A DNA stretch of 42,813 nucleotides. Source: an uncultured Caryophanales bacterium (GTDB lineage Bacteria; Bacillota_I; Bacilli_A; Acholeplasmatales; Anaeroplasmataceae). The stretch covers positions 1 through 42,813 of the forward strand of contig CAMOUK010000010.1 of assembly GCA_946626535.1 (NCBI GenBank), written 5' to 3'. The notes under the pieces are model-generated. The model searched no databases, had not been told where the DNA came from, and saw nothing but the letters and a program-made list of their open reading frames with translations. Positions 1 to 7,582 of the stretch are shown piece after piece; within the stretch, counting starts at the first letter, position 1, and each line of letters opens with the position of its first letter. The translations under genes were made by a program, and so were the position numbers.

Positions 1-29
1 ATTTTTCTATTGTAACAATGGTTTTATGC

Positions 30-70
30 AAAAGAAAAGCTGTCAGAAACTATTTTAGTTTCTTAACAGC
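30..70 (-). terminator. Rho-independent terminator of the fRMsr gene
   Basis: Read on the minus strand, GCTGT and AGAAACTA pair with TAGTTTCT and ACAGC around an AAA loop, with a small internal loop. The run TTTTCTTTT follows. It lies just downstream of the stop codon at 82. Confidence 0.75.
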
Positions 71-81
71 CTCTTGTTTTT

Positions 82-528
82 TTATATAGCCTTTTCTAAG
101 GCCTCCTCAATGATTTTTGAGGCTTCAATTAACTCATTCTTTAAACTTTCATCAAATCTGTTAAAAATTGGAGAATCGATATCTAGTAGTCCATATGTCT
201 TACCTTCTATATGAAGAGGAATACATATTTCAGATCTTGAATTAGAATCACATGCGATATGACCAGGATATTCTAATACATTATCTACTACAAGTGGCTT
301 ATCAATAAGAATAGTATTTCCGCATACACCTTTTCCTTTTGGTATTTCAATGCATGCGATACGACCTTGGAATGGGCCTAGATATAATGTATCATCATTT
401 AGAATATAAAAACCTAGCCAATTTAAGTTTTCAATTGAATGATAAAGAAAAGAACTAGCATTTGAAAGAATTGTGACCTTGTATTTATTTCCATCAATTA
501 AGGCCTTAAGAGATTGTAAATCTATCAT
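82..528 (-). CDS. Free methionine-R-sulfoxide reductase (GAF domain)
   Basis: This 148-residue cytosolic protein is a single GAF domain of the fRMsr (YebR) family, which reduces free methionine-R-sulfoxide with thioredoxin-type electrons. The family signature NWLGFY, then GPFQG, GVCG and PGHIACD, is all present, and the three family cysteines (in ACIEI, GVCG and ACDS) are kept, so it should be active. Length is close to the family norm of about 150-165. I start at the ATG at 528: AGGTGA sits about eight bases upstream. The GTG at 540, four codons earlier, is itself part of that Shine-Dalgarno sequence. It is divergent from the PAP2 gene. A TATAAT preceded by TG (minus strand, 549-554) is a likely -10 box. 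Role inferred: oxidative-stress repair. Confidence 0.9.
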   Translation of the reverse strand: MIDLQSLKALIDGNKYKVTILSNASSFLYHSIENLNWLGFYILNDDTLYLGPFQGRIACIEIPKGKGVCGNTILIDKPLVVDNVLEYPGHIACDSNSRSEICIPLHIEGKTYGLLDIDSPIFNRFDESLKNELIEASKIIEEALEKAI

Positions 529-616
529 AATATTAATCACCTGATGGTATTATAACATATTATTTGATTGCATTTGAACAAAATGATTTGTATAATTAGA
601 AATAGAGGGTGATTTT

Positions 617-1282
617 GTGAAAAAGCTTATTAATTTAAAGGTTATACTTGGTTTTGTATTTTTATTTTTATTCATAATTTTAATACTATTATTAAATGTT
701 GATAAGGATTATATTACTCCAACTGGTAAGGTTGGACTTAGCTCATTTAATGATATGGTTGATTACAAATATAATAAGGGATGGCAGATATTAGCAGATG
801 TATTTTTATATTTAGGAATAGCTTTAGTAGCTATTCTTGCAATATATGGATTATATGAGCTTATAAAAAGAAAAAGCCTATTCAAGGTTAATAAATATAT
901 TATAGCTATAGGAGCTTTCTTTATCATATCTATTATATTATGGTTATTATTTGATAAGGTAGTAACTATAAATTATAGACCAATATTGGTTGATGGAGAA
1001 AAGGAGTCATCATTCCCATCAACTCATACATTCGTGTGTGTCTTTATTTATATGTCAGCCTATACTGTTGTAAAAAAGTTTTTAAATAATAAAATATACA
1101 ATGATATAGTACTATCTATAGCTATAGTTATTGTTATTTTTACTGCAGTATCTAGAATATTATCAGGAATGCATTATCTTACAGATGTTATGGGTGGGGT
1201 GTTCCTAGGGCTTTCATTATATTTTATATGTGATGGTATTATAACAATTATTGATAAGAAAGAAGTAAAGGAGGAGATTTAA
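617..1282 (+). CDS. PAP2-family membrane phosphatase
   Basis: The 221-residue protein has five or six membrane segments and the three-part acid-phosphatase signature: K-x6-RP (VVTINYRP region), PSTH in place of the usual PSGH, and SR-x5-H-x3-D (SRILSGMHYLTD). Such proteins dephosphorylate lipid phosphates, for example phosphatidic acid, PGP or undecaprenyl pyrophosphate, at the outer face of the membrane. The exact substrate cannot be told from sequence. The start is a GTG with GAGGGTGAT six bases upstream; a TATAAT at 591-596 is a possible -10 element. It is transcribed alone and ends in a strong terminator whose stem contains the stop codon. Confidence 0.88.
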   Translation: MKKLINLKVILGFVFLFLFIILILLLNVDKDYITPTGKVGLSSFNDMVDYKYNKGWQILADVFLYLGIALVAILAIYGLYELIKRKSLFKVNKYIIAIGAFFIISIILWLLFDKVVTINYRPILVDGEKESSFPSTHTFVCVFIYMSAYTVVKKFLNNKIYNDIVLSIAIVIVIFTAVSRILSGMHYLTDVMGGVFLGLSLYFICDGIITIIDKKEVKEEI

Positions 1283-1296
1283 TCTCCTCCTTTTTT
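1270..1296 (+). terminator. Terminator of the PAP2 gene
   Basis: GGAGGAGA pairs with TCTCCTCC around TTTAA and is followed by six T. The PAP2 stop codon lies in the loop region. The minus-strand LURP-one gene ends one base before the T run, so the hairpin separates two convergent genes. Confidence 0.85.
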
Positions 1297-1792
1297 AATT
1301 GTTACGACGTCTATCTAGGATGTTATCAATTGCTATAACAAGGGCTACAAGGAATGCAGCTTCTGTATCATCGTCAACCTCTACAGTATAGGTATCTCTT
1401 ACAATCGTAAATTGCTTAATGATAGTACCAATTTTGTTCCCATTCTTTGTTATTTCAAGCTTCATATTTGGAAATTGTAATAGATTTCCTGAAATAGTTA
1501 TATCATCAGAAGCTCCGTGTAAGACATATTCATTCTTAAAATCAAGATCCTTGTTTGTGAGAGCTCCTATTTTATTTCCTTGAAAATCATAGATTAAGGC
1601 GGTTGATTTAAATAACTTGAAAAACTTATTTCTTACAATGTATTTCTTTTCTTTATTCATTGAATAAATCTTTTTCTTATGGGTAGGACTAATCATCTTA
1701 CCTTTTACTTTGAATACATTTTGGTCATTTTCATCCTTTACAAATGATCCTCCACCTAGACTAAAAAATTTGTTTTTAATAATTAATTTCAT
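1295..1792 (-). CDS. LURP-one-related (DUF567-type) protein
   Basis: This 165-residue soluble protein shows the alternating beta-strand pattern of the LURP-one/YxjI family: an N-terminal strand pair with FSLGGGSFV, then VFKVKGKM, repeated Y/F-V-R-N-K-F-F-K-type strands, and a C-terminal helix (AAFLVALVIAIDNIL). The fold is tubby-like and has no known enzymatic role; bacterial members are uncharacterised. It is the third gene of a minus-strand unit, 14 bases after the second gene, with Shine-Dalgarno AGGAGG in that gap. Its partners are two small membrane proteins, so a role at the membrane is possible but is only inference. Confidence 0.75.
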   Translation of the reverse strand: MKLIIKNKFFSLGGGSFVKDENDQNVFKVKGKMISPTHKKKIYSMNKEKKYIVRNKFFKLFKSTALIYDFQGNKIGALTNKDLDFKNEYVLHGASDDITISGNLLQFPNMKLEITKNGNKIGTIIKQFTIVRDTYTVEVDDDTEAAFLVALVIAIDNILDRRRNN

Positions 1793-1806
1793 TTTTTATT
1801 CCTCCT

Positions 1807-2307
1807 TTATTTGTTATTAAATATAATTGCAGCTATCAATATAGCGAAAAGAATAAGGTAAATCAGAATGCTTATAAGCCTTAATCTTTTAAGTCTTTTT
1901 TTGGCTTCTACATTAATTTGCTTAGTGTTTTCAATCACTTCGTAACACAAATCTGTTTCAAGCTCTATCGCATCAGGATTATTTATGTCTATAATATATT
2001 TTGCAACTACAGTAGAGCTTTCGATTAATTTGATATTAGCGGCATATTTTATTTCAATGCATCGTTTGTCATACCTCTTATTAAATAAGCCTAAGACACT
2101 TATTAAAAAGAAGATTATATGAAATAGTATGTAGTGCTTAAAGCTAACCTCATTAATTTTATATATTTTAATTTCTACCATATCTTTATTGGTTTTGTAA
2201 TTATATATATCATGACCATATTTTTTTTGAGGCTTTAATAATTTATTATCAAAATATATCCACATATCATTTGTTGGATTCATCATTTTAAATATTAATG
2301 TGTTCAT
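1807..2307 (-). CDS. Unrecognised small membrane protein
   Basis: I do not recognise a family for this 166-residue protein. It has two hydrophobic segments, one at about residues 58-75 (HYILFHIIFFLISVLGLF) and one at the C terminus (ILIYLILFAILIAAIIF). Between them lies a charged soluble stretch of about 70 residues. The middle gene of the minus-strand trio, it starts one base after the stop of the gene before it, so the two are translationally coupled. The tight packing suggests that the products act together with the LURP-one-like protein. Confidence 0.7.
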   Translation of the reverse strand: MNTLIFKMMNPTNDMWIYFDNKLLKPQKKYGHDIYNYKTNKDMVEIKIYKINEVSFKHYILFHIIFFLISVLGLFNKRYDKRCIEIKYAANIKLIESSTVVAKYIIDINNPDAIELETDLCYEVIENTKQINVEAKKRLKRLRLISILIYLILFAILIAAIIFNNK

Positions 2308-2308
2308 A

Positions 2309-2776
2309 CTAATTCACCATCCTAATTACTAATGCTAGTAAAACTAAAATGCTTAATAGTATTTGAAAGACTATTCTTTTATGATGTTCATAGCCTTTAT
2401 TTAAAATGATTATTACAATCGATGATAAAAGAAGTATAAGTGATAATATTCCTATACTATTTATCCAAAAAATATTTCTATCATAAAAGCCCTGAACCTT
2501 AGAAATTATATCATCACTTGCATAAACCTTAGATATTGAATGTCTTACATTTTTTGATACAAGAATAAGCCCTACAGTCAAGAATATTATCGCAAGAATA
2601 ACTAAGGTATAAAGTATTATGAATATACCATAGCTTATCGATATTGCGATAGGTAGTATTGATACTAATAAAAAGCTAAATGAGGAAAAAATCGCAAGCT
2701 TTGATAATATTATGGCAAAATGATCTAGATACATTCTTTTTGCTATATCGTTAGGGATTATAGAATTATTATCCAT
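2309..2776 (-). CDS. Unrecognised four-helix membrane protein
   Basis: The 155-residue protein has four predicted membrane helices (around residues 24-45, 50-75, 103-123 and 131-152) with a charged loop between helices two and three. No catalytic motif or family is apparent. It is the first gene of the three-gene minus-strand operon that ends with the LURP-one-like gene. The start is ATG with GGGAGATGG upstream. It is divergent from the methyltransferase gene, and the shared 77-base gap must hold both promoters. Confidence 0.7.
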   Translation of the reverse strand: MDNNSIIPNDIAKRMYLDHFAIILSKLAIFSSFSFLLVSILPIAISISYGIFIILYTLVILAIIFLTVGLILVSKNVRHSISKVYASDDIISKVQGFYDRNIFWINSIGILSLILLLSSIVIIILNKGYEHHKRIVFQILLSILVLLALVIRMVN

Positions 2777-2853
2777 AAAACCATCTCCCTTCCTATTTTT
2801 ATTTTATCATATTTTATTTAAATAATGTATAATATTCGTAGTAGGTGATTCTT

Positions 2854-3447
2854 TTGGAAGATATTGATGTTAGATATGATAGCCTTTTAAATATACATAC
2901 CAGTGGAAGAGATGATTCGATATCCAATCTTACAAATTATCCTTATGAGCCAACACCATATGAGGTTTTATTAAGGCTATATAATAGTGGTTATATTAAT
3001 AAATCTAACACATTGCTAGATTTAGGCTCTGGTAAAGGTAGAGTAGATTTTTATTTGAGCCATGAGACAAAATGCCATACTATTGGTGTAGAGTATAATG
3101 AAAGATTGTATAATAAGGCCTTAGAAAATAAAAAGAGTGGTGGATTTAATAGGTCAAGCTTTATATTAGGAAGAGCAGAGGACTTAAGGATAGATAATAA
3201 TATTGATAGATTTTATTTTTTTAATCCTTTTAATTTAAAGATATTAAATAAGGTTGTTTTAAATATTATTAATTCATATGATGAATGTAATAGGGATATT
3301 TTACTTTTTTTCTATTATCCTCAGGAAAAGTATGAGGAGTATTTAGCAAAGTGCGATAGATTTGAACTAAAGGATAGTATAAGTACAGCTGATTTATATG
3401 ATAATTATGATGAAAGAGAAAAAATATTAGTTTATAAAATAGTATAA
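2854..3447 (+). CDS. SAM-dependent methyltransferase, class I
   Basis: The 197-residue protein has a Rossmann methyltransferase core. Motif I is DLGSGKGR at about residue 55, followed by an acidic end to strand two (GVEYN) and a motif-IV-like FYFFNPF. The F-N-P-F form resembles small SAM methyltransferases that act on amino groups or on ribosomal or small-molecule substrates, but the substrate cannot be assigned. I choose TTG at 2854 as start because AGGTG lies six bases upstream. A GTG at 2845 overlaps that Shine-Dalgarno sequence and is therefore unlikely. A TATAAT at 2829-2834 could be the -10 box. It appears monocistronic. Confidence 0.75.
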   Translation: MEDIDVRYDSLLNIHTSGRDDSISNLTNYPYEPTPYEVLLRLYNSGYINKSNTLLDLGSGKGRVDFYLSHETKCHTIGVEYNERLYNKALENKKSGGFNRSSFILGRAEDLRIDNNIDRFYFFNPFNLKILNKVVLNIINSYDECNRDILLFFYYPQEKYEEYLAKCDRFELKDSISTADLYDNYDEREKILVYKIV

Positions 3448-3510
3448 TATTAAACTATTATGCCAAAATAGTAGTATTTTAATATTTATTTACAAAAATG
3501 TTAAATATAT

Positions 3511-3540
3511 TTGACATCATAGGGCTTTGTTTGGTATACT
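3511..3540 (+). promoter_or_regulatory. Sigma-A promoter of degV paralog 1
   Basis: TTGACA and TATACT are separated by 18 bases. The -10 box is preceded by GTTTGG, giving an extended TGn -10 element that recurs at the other two degV transcription units. Confidence 0.75.
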
Positions 3541-3580
3541 TTACATAGTATGAATCATTTTGTTTAAAAGAGGTTTTATT

Positions 3581-4528
3581 ATGGAAAAAATAGCGATTAT
3601 GTGTGATTCTATGGCTGAGATTAGTCAAGAAGAAGCAACAAAGCTTAATATTAATGTTATACCAATGCCATTTATGATTAATGGTACGGAATATTTAGAG
3701 GGTGTAAGTCTTGATAATGACACTTTTTTTAAAATGCTTGATGAGGATGCGACTGTTTCTACATCTCAGCCTTCAACAGCCTATGTAGCTTCCGTTTGGG
3801 ATGAGCTTTTAGAGGAGTATGATACAGTACTTTATATTCCTATGTCATCAGGACTTTCAAAGTCATGTGAATCTGCTATGGTTGAGGCAGAGAAGAATTA
3901 TAAAGATAGGGTTTTTGTTGTTGATGCGAAAAGAATATCTGCTACCCTAAGACAAATAATATATGATGCGATGCGTCTAAGAGATTTAGGATATTCAGCT
4001 TTTGAGATTAAGAATATATTAACTGAGGTTAGAAGTCAGTCTAAGATTTTTATTATGCTTAATACCTTATATTATTTAAAGAAGGGTGGTCGTATTACTC
4101 CAGCAGCCGCAGCTCTTGGAGGAATGCTAAAGCTTAAGCCAGTTCTTGTTATTGATGGAGAAAAGCTTGATAAATATAAGATGCGTAATAGAAGCCTTGA
4201 AAATGGTATTGAGATTATGATTGAGGCTGCGAAAAAGACCATTTTAGAATTCAAGGAAATTGATGGAAGAACAGATAATATTAGATATGAAATAGCATAT
4301 GCTTCAAGAAGCACTGAAGACGCATTACTGCTTGAAAAGAGAATGAGAGAGGAATTTGGTTCAGATATCAATATCTTAATTGATAGGCTTGCGCTTGCTG
4401 TTTGCTGTCACACAGGTGAAGGTGCTGTTGGAATTGCAGTTACTAAGGATATTCCTGATAAATATACAAAGAAGGTTTTTGTAGAGGATGACAAGTCATT
4501 AAAAGCTATAGGTGAATATGCTTTATAA
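3581..4528 (+). CDS. DegV family fatty-acid-binding protein (paralog 1)
   Basis: This 315-residue protein has the two-domain DegV/FakB fold. Visible marks are the N-terminal CDSMAEIS, the STSQP strand, MSSGLS (fatty-acid carboxylate loop), LKKGGRI and the C-terminal CHTGEGAVG. FakB proteins hold a fatty acid while the kinase FakA phosphorylates it for phospholipid synthesis; no FakA is in this window. Start is ATG at 3581 with AGAGG seven bases upstream; a TTG at 3560 would add seven residues without a ribosome site. It is much closer to the paralog at 12.4 kb (shared KLDKYKMRNR block) than to the one at 32.9 kb, suggesting a lineage duplication. It is followed by a terminator. Confidence 0.92.
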   Translation: MEKIAIMCDSMAEISQEEATKLNINVIPMPFMINGTEYLEGVSLDNDTFFKMLDEDATVSTSQPSTAYVASVWDELLEEYDTVLYIPMSSGLSKSCESAMVEAEKNYKDRVFVVDAKRISATLRQIIYDAMRLRDLGYSAFEIKNILTEVRSQSKIFIMLNTLYYLKKGGRITPAAAALGGMLKLKPVLVIDGEKLDKYKMRNRSLENGIEIMIEAAKKTILEFKEIDGRTDNIRYEIAYASRSTEDALLLEKRMREEFGSDINILIDRLALAVCCHTGEGAVGIAVTKDIPDKYTKKVFVEDDKSLKAIGEYAL

Positions 4529-4530
4529 TT

Positions 4531-4562
4531 ATGGAGAGCGTTAGGCTTCTCCATTTCTTTTT
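4531..4562 (+). terminator. Terminator of degV paralog 1
   Basis: ATGGAGA pairs with TCTCCAT, with an inner AGC/GCT pairing, and a T-rich tail (TTCTTTTT) follows. Confidence 0.75.
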
Positions 4563-4574
4563 GTGATATTTTTT

Positions 4575-4588
4575 CCTTTAATTAAAGG
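4575..4588. promoter_or_regulatory. 14-bp perfect palindrome before MATE gene 1
   Basis: CCTTTAATTAAAGG reads the same on both strands. It overlaps the likely -35 region of the MATE promoter (possible -10 TATGAT at 4599-4604), which is where a repressor operator would be expected. The core CTTT-N4-AAAG also occurs in the palindrome before the second MATE gene. Operator function is inference. Confidence 0.4.
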
Positions 4589-4628
4589 GATAAAGTGATA
4601 TGATTTAATTCGGTGGAGACGTGATAGT

Positions 4629-6053
4629 ATGACAAAAGAGGAACGTCAATTAAAGAAAAGAGATATGATATTAAATGATAAAATGCTTAAGACAATTCTT
4701 TACATTGCCTTGCCTATAGTATTTTATAATTTATGTAATTATCTTTATGGAATATATGATATGATGATTGTTCAAGTCGCAGATATTGGAGATGCGGCTG
4801 ATGTTGTAGTATTAGATCAAATAAAAAATATGATTCAAACCATCGGAGGAGCAATAGCTACAGGTGGAGGTATACTTATTGCTAAAAAGATTGGGGAAAA
4901 TAATATTGATAGTGCTAGAAGAAGTGCAAATACAGTATTTAGTATCGCACTTATTATTGCAGGTATTACACTATTATTTATTCCATTCGCAGTACCATTT
5001 TTAAAGCTTTTAAAAACAGATAAGACAACAATAGATAATGCATTAGGATATTTTGATGTTCAAATGATTAATTTATTTATCATCACTTTAAATTCTGTTT
5101 TTATAGCATTTGAAAAATCAAAGGGAAATACATTTAGAATATTTATTTTAAATATTGGAGTAATTATTATAAAAATTGGACTTTCTACATTATTTGCATA
5201 TGGTCCTTTTGACAATGTTACAATTACATGGCTTGCAGTAGCTACAATGGTGGCTCAGCTATTTATGATGGTAATTATGCTTATGCTAGCTATACTTCCA
5301 TCTAATATTTTAAGAATAACACCTAAATCATTAAATCTAGACAAGTCTAATGTTATGGTTATAATAAAGCTATCATTACCTGTATTTATTGGAAGATTTC
5401 TATTCCATTTTGGTAAGGTATATCTTAATTCCATCGCATCAGCACATTATGGTAAGCAGGTAGTAGGAGCTTTAGGTATTTCTAATACTATGGCTGGTCT
5501 TCCTACAAATATAATAAATTCCTTTGAGGATGGTGGGTCTACTATAGTATCTCAAAACTATGGTAATCAAAATGGAAAGAGAATACTTAAATTTTATTTA
5601 TGTAATATGCTTTTAGTAGAAGCCGTATCTTTGGTATTTATGACCGCTTTATTTATATCAAGAAGTAGTGTGGCAGGGTTCTTTGCAGGAAGCGATGAGG
5701 ATTATAGAGTTATTATTTCTAATATATTTAAATGGGAATGTCTAGATATAGCATTTACAGGTCTTTCAGGAGCTTCAAATGCCTTATTCTATGGATTTGG
5801 TAAAACTAAGATTACATCATTTATGTCTATGTTAAATTTATTTGGATTTAGACTACCTACAATTATGCTATTAATGTATGTTGTAGATATGAATTATGAG
5901 GCATGTGGAATTGCTATGTTTGTATCAAATACATTAGCTGGAATTATTACTTCAATATGGTGTCTATATTTTGTTTTACATTTGAAGAAGAATCATAAAT
6001 ATGAGGATTTATTTAGACCTCATGAAGGCTTGGAGATTTATGAGGCAATATAG
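4629..6053 (+). CDS. MATE family efflux transporter 1
   Basis: The 474-residue membrane protein has the twelve-helix MATE layout: a charged N terminus (about 20 residues), LPIVFYNLCNYLYGIYDMMIV in helix one, a glycine-rich second helix (GGAIATGGG), and repetition of the same pattern in the second half (LPVFIGRFLFHFGKVYLNS). MATE proteins export cationic drugs or metabolites using Na+ or H+ gradients. The substrate is unknown. Start is ATG with GGTGGAG ten bases upstream. It is monocistronic, ends in its own terminator, and is convergent with another MATE gene of low similarity, so the pair is not a recent tandem copy. Confidence 0.9.
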   Translation: MTKEERQLKKRDMILNDKMLKTILYIALPIVFYNLCNYLYGIYDMMIVQVADIGDAADVVVLDQIKNMIQTIGGAIATGGGILIAKKIGENNIDSARRSANTVFSIALIIAGITLLFIPFAVPFLKLLKTDKTTIDNALGYFDVQMINLFIITLNSVFIAFEKSKGNTFRIFILNIGVIIIKIGLSTLFAYGPFDNVTITWLAVATMVAQLFMMVIMLMLAILPSNILRITPKSLNLDKSNVMVIIKLSLPVFIGRFLFHFGKVYLNSIASAHYGKQVVGALGISNTMAGLPTNIINSFEDGGSTIVSQNYGNQNGKRILKFYLCNMLLVEAVSLVFMTALFISRSSVAGFFAGSDEDYRVIISNIFKWECLDIAFTGLSGASNALFYGFGKTKITSFMSMLNLFGFRLPTIMLLMYVVDMNYEACGIAMFVSNTLAGIITSIWCLYFVLHLKKNHKYEDLFRPHEGLEIYEAI

Positions 6054-6057
6054 AAAT

Positions 6058-6083
6058 AAAACTAACCTGATGGTTAGTTTTTT
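6058..6083 (+). terminator. Terminator of MATE gene 1
   Basis: AAACTAACC pairs with GGTTAGTTT around TGAT and runs into a T stretch. Confidence 0.85.
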
Positions 6084-6098
6084 CTTTAAAAAGAAGTA

Positions 6099-6123
6099 GA
6101 AGCCTAGAGATTTTCTAGGCTTC
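6099..6123 (-). terminator. Terminator hairpin at the end of MATE gene 2
   Basis: GAAGCCTAGA and TCTAGGCTTC form a ten-base-pair stem with a five-base loop. On the minus strand it is followed by TACTTCTTTTT. The TAG stop of the MATE gene lies in the stem. Confidence 0.65.
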
Positions 6124-7483
6124 CTTTTTCCTCTAAATCTGGAAGACCAGTAAGTGTCTTCCATCTTCCTTTTTTATACATTGTAACAGATATAAATGCT
6201 CCAACAGCCCATCCAATTGGCCAGGCACTAAATATTCCCTTATATCCAAATGGATAGCTTAGGGCATATGATAGAACAATTCTTATTATAAGATCAGCAA
6301 ATGTACCAATCATAAAGCTTCGCATATCCTTAGCACCCTTTAAAACTCCATCTGATGGAATCTTTAGTCCCATGAAAATGAAGAATGGGGCTACGATATA
6401 TATAAAATATCTACCCATCTCTATTGATTTATTTGAGGCATCATTATCCATAAAAATCATAAGAAGGATATTTGGTATTAGTACAAAGATTAGACTCATC
6501 ACAAAACTAAATATTACACATATAAGTAAAGACCATTTAAATCCTTCTCTAACTCTATAAAGCTTTCCTGCTCCAATATTTTGTGATGTGTATGTAGAAA
6601 TAGCATTTGAATATGCACCATAAATGTTTACTATTACATAGCAAATCTTATAGGCTGCGCCATATCCTGCAATCAAATCAGAGCCATACGAATTGATTTT
6701 TCTTTGAATGAAGAAATTACCAACTGAAATTGTGGCTCCTTGAATAATTGATGGTATAGCAATTAGTAATATATCCTTAAGGATTTTATTACTAAATAAT
6801 ATTTGCTTTTCATCTGTTTTTAAAACCTTTCTTATACTTAAAAGAAGAAATAATAATGATAATATCATTGCAAGCCCTTGAGCAATAAATGTTCCGAGCG
6901 CAAGCCCTAGGATTTTTAGATCACATGGCCCTACAAATAATATATCAAGCACTATATTTAAAATTGTAGAAAAAATAAGAAAATAAAGAGGTGTCCTACT
7001 ATTTCCAAGAGATTGGAATATAGATGTTATTACATTATAAAGATATGTGAATAATAGGCCACCACAATAAAATCTTAAATATAAGGCACTATCATCAAAA
7101 ATATCATCTGGTGTACTTATAAGCTTTAATGAAAGAGGGGTAATAAGTACTCCAAATATAATCATTACAATAGATAAAAGTGTTGTGAATATTAAAGAGG
7201 TTGTAATAGTTATCTTAGTAGAGGAATTATTACCTTGTCCAAAATATCTTGATGTGATAACTCCACATCCAACACCAAGCCCTGTAGCTATTGATAAATA
7301 AATCATAGTAATAGGGTATGATGCAGATACTGCGGCCAAAGCATTATCACCAATCATCTTACCGGCGATAGAACTATCGGCTATATTATATATTTGCTGA
7401 AGGGTAACGGATAATATCATAGGAAGAGCAAATAAAACTAATACCTTCCAAGGTGTACCCTTACTTAAATCTGTTGTTTTCAT
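6104..7483 (-). CDS. MATE family efflux transporter 2
   Basis: The 459-residue protein has twelve predicted membrane helices and the typical MATE opening: a short hydrophilic start, WKVLVLFALPMIL, then QQIYNIADSSIAGKMIG and the loop SYPITMIYLSIATGLGVGCG. The likely job is multidrug or metabolite export driven by an ion gradient; substrate unknown. I start at the ATG at 7483, which has GGTGAG three bases before it; the reading frame is open for another 31 codons upstream but that part is polar and unlike the family. A palindrome lies 19 bases upstream of the start. It is preceded by the terminator of the decarboxylase gene, so it is its own transcription unit. Confidence 0.9.
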   Translation of the reverse strand: MKTTDLSKGTPWKVLVLFALPMILSVTLQQIYNIADSSIAGKMIGDNALAAVSASYPITMIYLSIATGLGVGCGVITSRYFGQGNNSSTKITITTSLIFTTLLSIVMIIFGVLITPLSLKLISTPDDIFDDSALYLRFYCGGLLFTYLYNVITSIFQSLGNSRTPLYFLIFSTILNIVLDILFVGPCDLKILGLALGTFIAQGLAMILSLLFLLLSIRKVLKTDEKQILFSNKILKDILLIAIPSIIQGATISVGNFFIQRKINSYGSDLIAGYGAAYKICYVIVNIYGAYSNAISTYTSQNIGAGKLYRVREGFKWSLLICVIFSFVMSLIFVLIPNILLMIFMDNDASNKSIEMGRYFIYIVAPFFIFMGLKIPSDGVLKGAKDMRSFMIGTFADLIIRIVLSYALSYPFGYKGIFSAWPIGWAVGAFISVTMYKKGRWKTLTGLPDLEEKGSLENL

Positions 7484-7501
7484 AATCTCACCATCTTTAG
7501 T

Positions 7502-7523
7502 ATACTCTTTTTTTAAAGAGTAT
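7502..7523. promoter_or_regulatory. Perfect inverted repeat before MATE gene 2
   Basis: ATACTCTTT and AAAGAGTAT are perfect 9-base arms around a TTTT spacer. The repeat lies immediately upstream of, and partly overlaps, a TATACT -10 candidate on the minus strand (7499-7504). There is no T run on either side that would make it a good terminator, so an operator is more likely. The CTTT-N4-AAAG core is shared with the palindrome of MATE gene 1. Confidence 0.45.
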
Positions 7524-7539
7524 GTTTTTGAAAACATTT

Positions 7540-7578
7540 CCAAAAATAAAAATGTCAAATGCAAAGCATCTGACATTT
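7540..7578 (-). terminator. Terminator of the decarboxylase gene
   Basis: On the minus strand a 13-base-pair stem (one G-U pair) closes with a TTT loop and is followed by TTATTTTT. It begins five bases after the decarboxylase stop codon. Confidence 0.85.
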
Positions 7579-7582
7579 GTTA

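Noticed and set aside
3454..3480. Terminator after the methyltransferase gene
   Set aside because: ACTATT/AATAGT is only six A/T-rich pairs with a short interrupted T run, too weak to call.
4072..4371. Antisense open frame inside degV paralog 1
   Set aside because: It lies within a clear gene on the other strand, with serine- and isoleucine-rich composition typical of a reverse-strand shadow.
7529..7542. Possible CcpA (cre) site TGAAAACATTTCCA before MATE gene 2
   Set aside because: Two mismatches to consensus including the central CG, in an AT-rich region where such matches arise by chance.
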